The notes under the pieces: model-generated
Seen by the model: only the letters and a program-made list of their open reading frames with translations
Database searches by the model: none
What the model was told of the DNA's origin: nothing
Source: JAXHMM01 sp964528445
GTDB lineage: Bacteria > Bacteroidota > Rhodothermia > Balneolales > Balneolaceae
DNA: 17,075 nt
Assembly: GCA_964528445.1 (NCBI GenBank)
Contig: CAZGSL010000038.1
Location: 1-17,075, forward strand
Direction: 5' to 3'
In this document: piece by piece, positions 7,742 through 14,863 of the stretch
Layout of the letters: each line of letters opens with the position of its first letter
How positions within the stretch are numbered: the first letter of the stretch is position 1
Translations under genes and position numbers: made by a program

Positions 7742-10306
7742 TCAGTTTTCGTCCGCCCTGTTCCAGACCTTGTCCAGGTAGGGGATGCCCTCCTGAATCC
7801 ACTCCGGCGCGGGCTCACCCTTCACGTAGTGGTCGAACCACTGTTTCATCCGGACGAGGAAATCCTTCTGGTTCGCCTCGCGGCCCAGATGGTGTCCCGC
7901 GCCGGGATACGACAACAGCACAACCTCTTTTCCGAGACGGCGGGCGGCGTTGTAAAATTCCAGGCCCTGCATCCAGTCCACAGCCCCGTCTTCCGTACCG
8001 TGGAGGATCATGAAGGGAACCTCTATGTCGGGGGCGTGGTACATGGGATTCTCCCGGTTGTAGGCCTCGCGGTCGCTCCAGGGCGTCACGCCGCGCCCCA
8101 TGCGCACCTGCCCGATCTCCATGATGCCGTGATGGTTGGTGCCCGAGCTTCCGTAGATGTTGTTGTAGAAGCTGGTCAGGTTGGTGGGTGGCGCCCCGGT
8201 CACCACGGTGGCGAACATGTCGGTCTGCGTGAGGATAAAGGAGGACTGGTATCCGCCCCAGCTGTGACCCTGCAGCCCGATCCGGTCGGGGTCGGCAATG
8301 CCCAGGTCGATGACCCGCTGCGTAGCCGAGGTGATGCAGTCCAGCGAACTCGTTCCGGGCCTTCCCGTCTGGTAGACGTTGTCGGGCATCAGCACCGCAT
8401 AGCCGTTGCTGGCGTAGGTGGACATATGCGGGCGGTCGTCGTATACCGGCATGGAGTACTGGTGGTGGCGGTCGGACATCTGCTCGTAGAAGTAGACGAT
8501 CATGGGAACCTCATCGCCCTCCTCGTAGCCGGCGGGAAGGGTGAGCGTGCCCTGCAGTTTTTCACCGCGGCTGTTCTCATACTCCACCAGCACGCGTCTA
8601 CCCCACCCGTACTCAGATTGCTGGGGATTGGCGTCGGTAATCCGCTCCAGAGCGCTGAAATCCGTATCGGTCATATGGTAGTCGGGAAACTCCACGAAGG
8701 TCTCCCGCGTCAGGATCACCCGGTCGGCATCCCGCGCTTTCTCCACGTCGCCGAAAGCGGCGTCCTCGTACCTGAGCGGCTGCGGCTCATCGCCCATGGA
8801 GAGCCGGTAGAATCCGTCCTTCTTGGTCCATTCCCCGAACGCCTCAAGGAGCATGGGCTCCGAAGTGTCGATGAAGCGCTCCTCTTCGTCCAGCGTCTCA
8901 TAACGGAAAATAATCTGTTCCTGCTCGCCCACTCCCTGGGTGATGTTTACCGCCTCGGAACCGTCAAGTGCCAGCATCCAGAGATCGTATTTGTGATTTA
9001 CGATCACATGGTCGCCGTCTTCGGTCCACCCCGCCTCGCCGTAGGGAGGATTCTCATGGGGATAGGGGTGCTCCACGTCCATGAAGTTCACCGGCGCGGC
9101 CGCCGATATATTGGTCTTCTCGTCGTTCTCCAGGTCGTATACCATGAGGGCGGTATCCTGCTCGGTAACCTGCTGGTAGAGGTAGTAGCGGCCGTCGGGC
9201 GAATATCCCATCGGGCGCTTGACCAGCTCGGCGAACATCGTGCGCTCTCCGGTGGCAAGATCCACGCGGTAGAGGTCGGCCGGGGAGACGCCCCAGTTGA
9301 TGTCGCTGATATATGGCTCCTCGTCACGACCGACCATGTACCGGTTGTGTGAGGATATGTTCAGATCGCGCAGATCCTCGTCGGTCAGGCGGGTGAATTC
9401 CGACGATCCCGGGTTGAAGGTAGCTACCCAGGTAAACTGTCGGTCCCAGAAGGCCTGCTGCTCCTGCACCGTCTGGATACGGTCGTCTTTCCAGTGGAAC
9501 ACGTCAACGTTGGGAAGGGTGTCGCGNNNNNNNNNNNNNNNNNNNNNNNNNNNNNNNNNNNNNNNNNNNNNNNNNNNNNNNNNNNNNNNNNNNNNNNNNN
9601 NNNNNNNNNNNNNNNNNNNNNNNNNNTAGAGCGAAGAGTCGGAGTCCAGCGCGGTCAGCGATCCGTTCTCCAGGTTCCGCAGGTAGATCCCGTTTCCGGT
9701 CCGATCGCTGGCGTCCACCAGATAAGCCAGCCTGTCGCTGCGGTTATTAAAGGCGTATTCCGAGACGTTGCCGATGTTCATCACCGCTCCATCCCGCAGG
9801 TCCCGCAGGATCAGGTCGGTACCCTCGTGATCGCTGTCGTCGTCTTCCGGCTTCTCGCGGTGGACCGCCCAGAAACGGCCGTCTTCCGAAAATTCCATAT
9901 CGCTCACCCGTTCGACCGTATGCTCCTCGCCGGTCTCCAGGTTAAGCAGGTGGGCGGTTTCAGGCACCGGCTGTCCCCGATCGGACAGCTGCTCCCGGGT
10001 CTCCTCGTCGGGCGTGCTCGTGAAGGCTACCCACCGGCTGTCGTCCGAAAACTCGGCATCCTCCGCGATGGGAAACTCATACACCTGGTCGCCCGTAAGT
10101 GATTTCACGTAGAGGGTGTCGTCCCCCCCGTTCGGCTGCAGCCCGTAGGCCATCCACTCCCCGTTGTTGGAAAGCTCCGTACCGGTGATGTGAGACCAGC
10201 GGTCGTAGTCATCCAACGTCAGCGTCTTCTGCTGGGCCGTCAGCGACTGACTCAGAAACAGGAAAGTCAACAAAAGAACGGAAACAGACAGTAATTTTCT
10301 ACGCAT
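7742..10306 (-). CDS. Secreted S9 family (prolyl oligopeptidase-type) serine peptidase, with assembly gap
   Basis: This is a large serine peptidase of the S9 clan (dipeptidyl aminopeptidase/acylaminoacyl-peptidase type, COG1506). An N-terminal signal peptide (about residues 1-24, ending LTAQQ) directs it out of the cytoplasm. Residues 27 to about 590 form a propeller-like repeat region, acidic overall, which normally restricts access to short peptides. The C-terminal alpha/beta hydrolase domain has the nucleophile S682 in GHSWGGY, the acid D773 in HGTEDGAV and H805 in GAGHHLG, counting the gap as 34 residues. A 100-N run hides part of the propeller; the two flanks are in frame, so the gene is likely intact. 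Clients are probably oligopeptides released by other secreted proteases. The start is supported by the signal peptide, though no clear Shine-Dalgarno site is seen. It is divergent from the DUF1801 gene. Confidence 0.93.
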   Translation of the reverse strand: MRRKLLSVSVLLLTFLFLSQSLTAQQKTLTLDDYDRWSHITGTELSNNGEWMAYGLQPNGGDDTLYVKSLTGDQVYEFPIAEDAEFSDDSRWVAFTSTPDEETREQLSDRGQPVPETAHLLNLETGEEHTVERVSDMEFSEDGRFWAVHREKPEDDDSDHEGTDLILRDLRDGAVMNIGNVSEYAFNNRSDRLAYLVDASDRTGNGIYLRNLENGSLTALDSDSSLXXXXXXXXXXXXXXXXXXXXXXXXXXXXXXXXXXRDTLPNVDVFHWKDDRIQTVQEQQAFWDRQFTWVATFNPGSSEFTRLTDEDLRDLNISSHNRYMVGRDEEPYISDINWGVSPADLYRVDLATGERTMFAELVKRPMGYSPDGRYYLYQQVTEQDTALMVYDLENDEKTNISAAAPVNFMDVEHPYPHENPPYGEAGWTEDGDHVIVNHKYDLWMLALDGSEAVNITQGVGEQEQIIFRYETLDEEERFIDTSEPMLLEAFGEWTKKDGFYRLSMGDEPQPLRYEDAAFGDVEKARDADRVILTRETFVEFPDYHMTDTDFSALERITDANPQQSEYGWGRRVLVEYENSRGEKLQGTLTLPAGYEEGDEVPMIVYFYEQMSDRHHQYSMPVYDDRPHMSTYASNGYAVLMPDNVYQTGRPGTSSLDCITSATQRVIDLGIADPDRIGLQGHSWGGYQSSFILTQTDMFATVVTGAPPTNLTSFYNNIYGSSGTNHHGIMEIGQVRMGRGVTPWSDREAYNRENPMYHAPDIEVPFMILHGTEDGAVDWMQGLEFYNAARRLGKEVVLLSYPGAGHHLGREANQKDFLVRMKQWFDHYVKGEPAPEWIQEGIPYLDKVWNRADEN
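9527..9626. other. Assembly gap (100 Ns) inside the S9 peptidase gene
   Basis: A second run of exactly 100 Ns. The coding frame is continuous across it, so the true length equals 1 modulo 3, though it need not be 100. The missing part belongs to the propeller domain. Confidence 0.95.
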
Positions 10307-10330
10307 AATACCCCGTTTTATTTATTCAGA

Positions 10331-10357
10331 AATGTAGTGTTACATTCCCTGATGTAA
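10331..10357. promoter_or_regulatory. Three alternating ATGTA half-sites upstream of the S9 peptidase
   Basis: The stretch contains AATGTA, a 4-nt spacer, TACATT, then a further ATGTAA. The middle element pairs perfectly with the left one (AATGTA/TACATT, 4-nt spacer) and also with the right one (TTACAT/ATGTAA, 6-nt spacer). It sits 25-51 nt upstream of the peptidase start in a 129-bp divergent promoter region. It looks like a tandem binding site for a dimeric regulator or a pair of mutually exclusive hairpins. Function is inferred from position. Confidence 0.4.
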
Positions 10358-10435
10358 GACAAAGAATCAAGTCCCATAATGTTAAAACTTGTCAGGCGCC
10401 GAAATACGCGCCGACGACCTTAACCGACCTGTCCC

Positions 10436-10852
10436 ATGAGCGAAAACAAAACCCGGGAAGGCGACGAAAACGTCCAGGAATTCCTGAACGGTGTCGAAGG
10501 CGAACAAAAGCGAATCGACTCTTTCGTGCTGCTTGAACTCATGAAAGAGGTGACCGGCGAAGAACCTCGGATCTGGGGAGGAAATATCGTCGGTTTCGGC
10601 CGGTATCACTATCAATACGAGAGCGGCCGGGAAGGGGATTGGTTTCTTACCGGATTCGCGCCCCGCAAAAAGAGCCTGAGCATCTACATCATGCCCGGTT
10701 TCGACAACTATCACAATCTGCTGGAGAAACTGGGCAGTCCCAAGACCGGCAGGTCCTGCCTCTACCTCAATTCCTTGGAAGATGTGGAGATGGAGGTGCT
10801 CCGCAAGCTGGTCCGCCGCTCCGTGGAGGATATGAGGGAGAAATACAGGTAA
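10436..10852 (+). CDS. DUF1801 domain protein (YdhG-like)
   Basis: This 138-residue small cytosolic protein resembles the DUF1801 (YdhG-like) family, whose fold relates to frataxin but whose role is not settled. Family-like features are VQEFLNGV near the N-terminus, RIWGGNIVGFGRYHYQY (about 45-61), a strand pair around FLTGFAPRKKSLSIYIMPGF (about 70-89), and a C-terminal stretch with CLYLNSLEDV and a helix ending DMREKYR. No signal peptide or membrane segment is visible. It is divergent from the S9 peptidase and ends 31 bp from the convergent ABC ATPase gene, so it is probably transcribed alone. No Shine-Dalgarno site is clear. A biochemical role should not be assumed. Confidence 0.85.
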   Translation: MSENKTREGDENVQEFLNGVEGEQKRIDSFVLLELMKEVTGEEPRIWGGNIVGFGRYHYQYESGREGDWFLTGFAPRKKSLSIYIMPGFDNYHNLLEKLGSPKTGRSCLYLNSLEDVEMEVLRKLVRRSVEDMREKYR

Positions 10853-10857
10853 ACGCC

Positions 10858-10882
10858 GGGACAGTCTCCATAGAAATGTCCC
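10858..10882. terminator. Hairpin between convergent genes
   Basis: The arms GGGACA and TGTCCC with a 13-nt loop fill most of the 31-bp gap between the convergent DUF1801 and ABC ATPase genes. No T-run follows on either strand, so it is a structure of possible bidirectional 3' end use rather than a proper intrinsic terminator. Confidence 0.3.
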
Positions 10883-10883
10883 T

Positions 10884-11588
10884 TCAGGAGGCGGCCTCTG
10901 CTTCTTCGTCCTTGTAGGGATTCTCTTCAACGATTACCCCGTCTTTCAGATTGATGATCCTCTCGCCGTAGGACGCCATCTTCTCGGAGTGCGTAACCTG
11001 GATGATGGTCACTCCCTCCTCCCGGTTCAGCCTGGTGAAAAGCTCCATAATCTGCTCGCTCTGTTCGGAGTGGAGATTTCCCGTGGGCTCGTCGGCCAGG
11101 ATCAGACGCGGATTCCCGATGATGGCCCGCGCCACGCCCACCACCTGCTGCTGTCCCCCGCTGAGCTGCGGCGGAAAGAGGTCCTGCTTGGCCACGATGT
11201 TGAACCGGTCCAGCATGTCCGCCACCAGGCTCTTGCGCCGCTTGCTCTTGACCTTCCGGTAGAGCAGGGGCATCTCGATGTTTTCATAGACCGTCATCTC
11301 ATCGATCAGGTGGTAGTCCTGGAAGACGAACCCGATATGGGATTTGTGGTACTCCGACTTCTGCTTTTCCGAGAGGCTGTGCACCGGCTCACCGAGGAAA
11401 TGGTACTCCCCTTCGGAGGGCTCGTCCAGGAAGCCCAGGATGTTGAGCAGGGTGGACTTTCCCGCGCCGCTGGGTCCCATGACCGTCACGAACTCACCCG
11501 CCTCAATATCCAGGTTGATATCCTTCAGTATAAACGTGCGCTGGAAGCGCTTGTCTACGTACCTGTAAATATCTCTGAGTTTGATCAT
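10884..11588 (-). CDS. ABC transporter ATP-binding protein, LolD/MacB type
   Basis: This 234-residue nucleotide-binding subunit belongs to the MacB/LolD/FtsE group of ABC transporters and drives large FtsX-type permeases. All catalytic motifs are present: Walker A GPSGAGKST (38-46), Q-loop Q90, signature LSGGQQQ (142-148), Walker B LILADE (162-167), D-loop near GNLHS and switch H200. After the signature the sequence is VVGVARA, where many relatives have RVAIARA. The C-terminal tail is acidic. It lies 210 bp downstream of a large permease on the same strand, so the two may be co-transcribed, though the spacing allows a separate promoter. It is the only ATPase in the window and could also serve the two permeases at 365-2977 and 3016-5294. 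The start ATG at 11588 fits the conserved beginning MIKLRDIYRYV; no strong ribosome-binding site is visible. Confidence 0.95.
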   Translation of the reverse strand: MIKLRDIYRYVDKRFQRTFILKDINLDIEAGEFVTVMGPSGAGKSTLLNILGFLDEPSEGEYHFLGEPVHSLSEKQKSEYHKSHIGFVFQDYHLIDEMTVYENIEMPLLYRKVKSKRRKSLVADMLDRFNIVAKQDLFPPQLSGGQQQVVGVARAIIGNPRLILADEPTGNLHSEQSEQIMELFTRLNREEGVTIIQVTHSEKMASYGERIINLKDGVIVEENPYKDEEAEAAS

Positions 11589-11798
11589 GGTTCGTATCCG
11601 TTTGTGTACAATTTACCTGAAATGGGGAGAATAATCCCTGCCGCCAGGTAGCCGTAGATTGACGGGGGACTATTAAATCATCAACAACCGTACCAGCTTC
11701 ACCATCCGCCCGACAGGCATAAAAAGACGGTTCTGCCGCCGGAAATGTTCGCTGCCACACATGCGGTGTACGGAATCGGACACTGCCGGGATTCAGAA

Positions 11799-14201
11799 TT
11801 ATTCCGACCGCAGGGCGTCGGCGGGGTTGGCCGTGGCAACCCGGACCGACTGCCAGCTTACGGTCAGCAGGGCAACGATCACCGCCCCAAGTCCGGCAAG
11901 CGCAAATATCCCGACACCAATATCAATGCGATAGGCGAAATCAGACAACCACCGGTTCATCCCGTAGTAGGCTATCGGGATGGCGATGACAAACCCGAGA
12001 AACACCAGCTTGAGGAAATCCTTGCTGAGAAGAGACACAATATTGGTTACGGTGGCCCCCATCACCTTGCGGACGCCGATCTCCTTGACGCGCCGCTCGG
12101 CGGAGAATGCCGCCAGACCGTAGAGGCCGAGGCTCGCGACCACGATCGCGATAAAGGTAAACATGGAAACCACTTGTCCCAATCGCCGCTCGGTTCGGTA
12201 CATAGCGTCAAATTTCTCGTCCATAAATTCGTAACCGAACGAGGCATTCGGCGAGAAGGGAGCGACGACCTCCTCGATGCGATCCATGGCCGGGCTGATC
12301 TGGTCCGGGACCAGCTTGGCGGTCAGATTACCCCCTTGGGAAAAATTTGACGCGGACCGGTTCATCAGGGCAATGGCCTCCATGTCGTTATGGAGTGAGC
12401 TGATATGAAAGTTTTCGGTCACCCCGATCACTTCCCCCTCGTAGCCGAGGGAGAACGTTTTGCCGATAGCTTCCTCGGGGCTCCAGCCCATTCGTTCCGC
12501 CCCTTTTTCGTTAAGTATGTAGGCCCCCTGGCCGTCGGATCCCCTTTCGGCAGAGAAATTTCTTCCCGCGATAACCTCGATATCCAACAGGGGCAGAAAA
12601 TGCTCGTCAACCACGGCCGGGGCGAAGGTAAGAGCCTCCTCGGTCTCCACCTGGGCGTCCTCCGAAATGGAGTTCGGAGTCAACGATAAGCGTATATTGA
12701 ACTCCCCGGGCACTCCGCCGGACGCCGATACATTTTCTATGCCCGCGTATCCCCGAAGATCGTCGGCAATCGTGTGGCGCTGCTCCCACGCCGTCTGGCT
12801 GGGGAGATTCACCACCACGACCTGCTCCCCATCAAAACCGAGGTCCTTGGTCTGGGTAAACTGAAGCTGCCTGTAGATCACCAGAGATCCGATGATCAGC
12901 ACCAGCGCGATGGCGAACTGTCCCACGACCAGCCCCTTGCGCAACAGGGAACCGGACCCGCCGCGCGCCTTTTGATTGCGAAGTACGGCAACGGGCGAAA
13001 ACCGCGAGAGGTAGAAAGCGGGATACAGTCCGGCCAGAAATCCCACCACGCCCGCTGCCAGCAGCAGCCAGGCCAGGCTTGCGCCCGCACTCTGCCAGGC
13101 CAGGCTGGTTCCAAACAACTGGTTGAACCAGGGCAGCGCCAGCATGGCGACTGCGGAACCGATTACAAATGCCCCCAGGCTGAGCAGAACCGACTCCCCC
13201 ACAAACTGGCCGGCCAGCTGGGACCGGAGCGCACCCAGGGATTTGCGGACGCCCACCTCTTTCGAGCGGATGGAGGCCCGGGCCGTTGCCAGGTTAACGT
13301 AATTCACGCAGGCTATCACCAGGATAAAGAGCGCCACCGAACCGAACAGGTAGAGATACGCGCGGTTGCCGGTGAACCCATCGTCGCCGCTGAGATCCGA
13401 CAGGTGCAGCTCCGTCAGCGGTTCGGCAAAAAAAGACTGGGAGTACTCGCCGCTGTCGTTCGCCTCGAAATTGTTTTCCACCAACCTTTGAAACTGCTCC
13501 TCCATTACGTCAAAATTTTCGGCAGACCGCAGCAGGGCATAGGTGGAATGGGAATACATTCCCCATCCATCTTCCAGACGCTGGCTTTCGGGCATGGTCG
13601 TGAAGGAGACCAGCGACCCGTAATTGACGCTGGAGTGATAGGGGGGCTCCTCCACGATACCGGTCACCTCCAGCGTCAGAAGGGTATCGCTCTTCTGCCA
13701 GCGGACCGTCTCACCCACGGGATTGGGGGAGTCGAAAAGCTGCATGGCCGCCGATTCGGTCAGGACGATGCTGTTCGGGGCCGCAAGGGATTCGGTTTCG
13801 CTGCCCACCAGGAGTTCGAAGGAGAATATGTCAAAGAAGGAGGGTTCGGCATATTTTCCGCTCTCTATTTGGGTGAATTCCTGGCCGTTCACGCTCAGGT
13901 TTAACGATCCAGTACTGTTCATTCGGGTGGTCTCCTCCACTTGCGGGATCTCCTCGTTGAGCGCGGTGGCCAGCGGATAGGGAGTGGCCAGCATGCGCCC
14001 GAAGAAACTGGAACTGCTTCCGACGACGGCGATACGATCGGCGTTTTCATGAAACTCGTCAAAACTGAGCTCCTCCTGTACGTATAGTCCGATCAGAATA
14101 CAGCAGGCCATCCCGACGGCCAGGCCGGTCAGGTTGATCAGCGCATAGCTCTTATGCTGGGTGAGGTTTCGCCAGGCAATTTTTAGATAATTTCGATACA
14201 T
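11799..14201 (-). CDS. Duplicated MacB/FtsX-type ABC permease
   Basis: This 800-residue inner-membrane permease has two copies of the unit TM, periplasmic domain, three TMs. TM1 lies at about 20-41, followed by a MacB_PCD-like periplasmic domain. Three TMs fall within 281-397, with KEVGVRKSLGA at 314-324. The second unit starts with a TM at about 425-444 and has KEIGVRKVMGA at 706-716 followed by the last two TMs. An upstream ATG at 14288 is in frame, but I chose 14201: AAGGAA lies 5 nt before it and the protein then starts MYRNYLKIAWRNL, exactly like the core of its relatives. An ABC ATPase follows on the same strand and is its likely partner. The family includes exporters of antibiotics, lipoproteins and signalling peptides, and transmitters that act on periplasmic enzymes; which applies here is unknown. 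It is divergent from the cupin gene. Confidence 0.93.
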   Translation of the reverse strand: MYRNYLKIAWRNLTQHKSYALINLTGLAVGMACCILIGLYVQEELSFDEFHENADRIAVVGSSSSFFGRMLATPYPLATALNEEIPQVEETTRMNSTGSLNLSVNGQEFTQIESGKYAEPSFFDIFSFELLVGSETESLAAPNSIVLTESAAMQLFDSPNPVGETVRWQKSDTLLTLEVTGIVEEPPYHSSVNYGSLVSFTTMPESQRLEDGWGMYSHSTYALLRSAENFDVMEEQFQRLVENNFEANDSGEYSQSFFAEPLTELHLSDLSGDDGFTGNRAYLYLFGSVALFILVIACVNYVNLATARASIRSKEVGVRKSLGALRSQLAGQFVGESVLLSLGAFVIGSAVAMLALPWFNQLFGTSLAWQSAGASLAWLLLAAGVVGFLAGLYPAFYLSRFSPVAVLRNQKARGGSGSLLRKGLVVGQFAIALVLIIGSLVIYRQLQFTQTKDLGFDGEQVVVVNLPSQTAWEQRHTIADDLRGYAGIENVSASGGVPGEFNIRLSLTPNSISEDAQVETEEALTFAPAVVDEHFLPLLDIEVIAGRNFSAERGSDGQGAYILNEKGAERMGWSPEEAIGKTFSLGYEGEVIGVTENFHISSLHNDMEAIALMNRSASNFSQGGNLTAKLVPDQISPAMDRIEEVVAPFSPNASFGYEFMDEKFDAMYRTERRLGQVVSMFTFIAIVVASLGLYGLAAFSAERRVKEIGVRKVMGATVTNIVSLLSKDFLKLVFLGFVIAIPIAYYGMNRWLSDFAYRIDIGVGIFALAGLGAVIVALLTVSWQSVRVATANPADALRSE

Positions 14202-14405
14202 AACGTTTCCTTGGATAACGATTGTCAAATATCTGTTGTGGCCGCTTCCCGGCCCGAATCCCCGGGTAATTCCGGCAGGAGGGAGCATCCATCCGGAAAC
14301 TGTCGAAAAACCGGGAAAACCGCCACTCTTTTCATCTCCCCACCCGTTTGGACGAGGCTGAGAAACAAAAAGTTTTGAATATCCCTGAAACAGACCATCC
14401 TCTCT

Positions 14406-14433
14406 TTGCAGTTACCTTTTTTCCTTTTAATCT
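14406..14433 (+). promoter_or_regulatory. Possible cupin promoter
   Basis: TTGCAG, a 16-nt pyrimidine-rich spacer and TAATCT resemble a weak sigma-70-like -35/-10 pair about 67 nt before the cupin start. The match is poor and the assignment is a guess from position; the Bacteroidota-type TAnnTTTG box is not evident. Confidence 0.2.
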
Positions 14434-14487
14434 TATCTTAGGGCACGGCAGACAGGGAAAGGCGGGCCGTTAACCATTCAGTCAAAC

Positions 14488-14494
14488 GGAGGAG
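14488..14494 (+). promoter_or_regulatory. Strong Shine-Dalgarno site of the cupin gene
   Basis: GGAGGAG lies 5 nt before the ATG at 14500. It is the best ribosome-binding site in the window, fixes the cupin start and suggests relatively high translation of that small gene. Confidence 0.75.
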
Positions 14495-14499
14495 CAGGC

Positions 14500-14835
14500 A
14501 TGAATCAAGGACACATCGAACCGGCGGAAGTGATCAACCTCAACACCCTGAAAGGGGATATGGACCAGAGGGCCTCCTATGCCCTGGTGAAATCATCCGA
14601 CATGGAGGTGATCCGGATGGTGCTTCCCGCGGGAAAGGAGATCGACGAACACAGCGTCTCGGGCGAGATCTCCGTCCAGTGCCTGAAAGGCCATGTTCTG
14701 TTTTCGGTGGACGGGAAAACCGAAGAGATCAACAGGGGCGACTGGCTCTACCTGAACCGCGACCAGCCCCACTCCCTCAGTGCCCTGAGGGATTCCGTTC
14801 TGCTGGTTACCATTCTTTTTACGCCGGATTCCTGA
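14500..14835 (+). CDS. Small single-domain cupin protein
   Basis: This 111-residue cytosolic beta-barrel protein belongs to the cupin superfamily. Motif 1 is GKEIDEHSVSGEISVQCLKG (about 45-64), giving candidate metal ligands H51 and E56; the usual second His (HxH) is Ser53 here. Motif 2 is GDWLYLNRDQPHSL (about 80-93) with H91. Three of four usual ligands are present, so metal binding is possible but not certain. Small cupins of this kind act as sugar or small-molecule binding proteins, dioxygenases or isomerases, and no substrate can be named. The gene has a strong Shine-Dalgarno sequence, stands alone on the plus strand and ends 28 bp from the convergent amidohydrolase gene. Confidence 0.88.
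   Translation: MNQGHIEPAEVINLNTLKGDMDQRASYALVKSSDMEVIRMVLPAGKEIDEHSVSGEISVQCLKGHVLFSVDGKTEEINRGDWLYLNRDQPHSLSALRDSVLLVTILFTPDS
14773..14792. repeat. Perfect 8-bp stem within the cupin 3' end
   Basis: The arms TCCCTCAG and CTGAGGGA flank the tetraloop TGCC, about 45 nt before the stop codon. The stem lies within codons for HSLSALRDSV. It could be chance or an mRNA 3' stabilising stem; no T-run follows. Confidence 0.35.
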
Positions 14836-14863
14836 GAGGCCGCGCCGATGCGGAGGTTCTTCC

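Larger units (their letters stand above)
14202..14499. other. 298-bp divergent intergenic region
   Basis: This lies between the leftward permease and the rightward cupin. It holds a loosely paired TTCCGG (14270-14275) and CCGGAA (14293-14298), and a T-rich stretch at 14406-14443. No gene is visible. It must carry both promoters. Confidence 0.6.

Noticed and set aside
7829..9352. A 507-codon open frame on the plus strand
   Set aside because: It lies wholly antisense to the S9 peptidase, which has a signal peptide and a complete catalytic triad. The antisense protein shows low-complexity His/Val-rich composition and no recognisable domain.
11589..11798. A small gene between the permease and the ATPase
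   Set aside because: The only open frame runs into the ATPase gene out of frame, has no start signal and shows no family resemblance.
14202..14288. A 29-residue N-terminal extension of the permease
   Set aside because: The extension is unlike the prefix of the first permease and has no ribosome-binding site, whereas AAGGAA precedes the ATG at 14201, where the conserved core begins.
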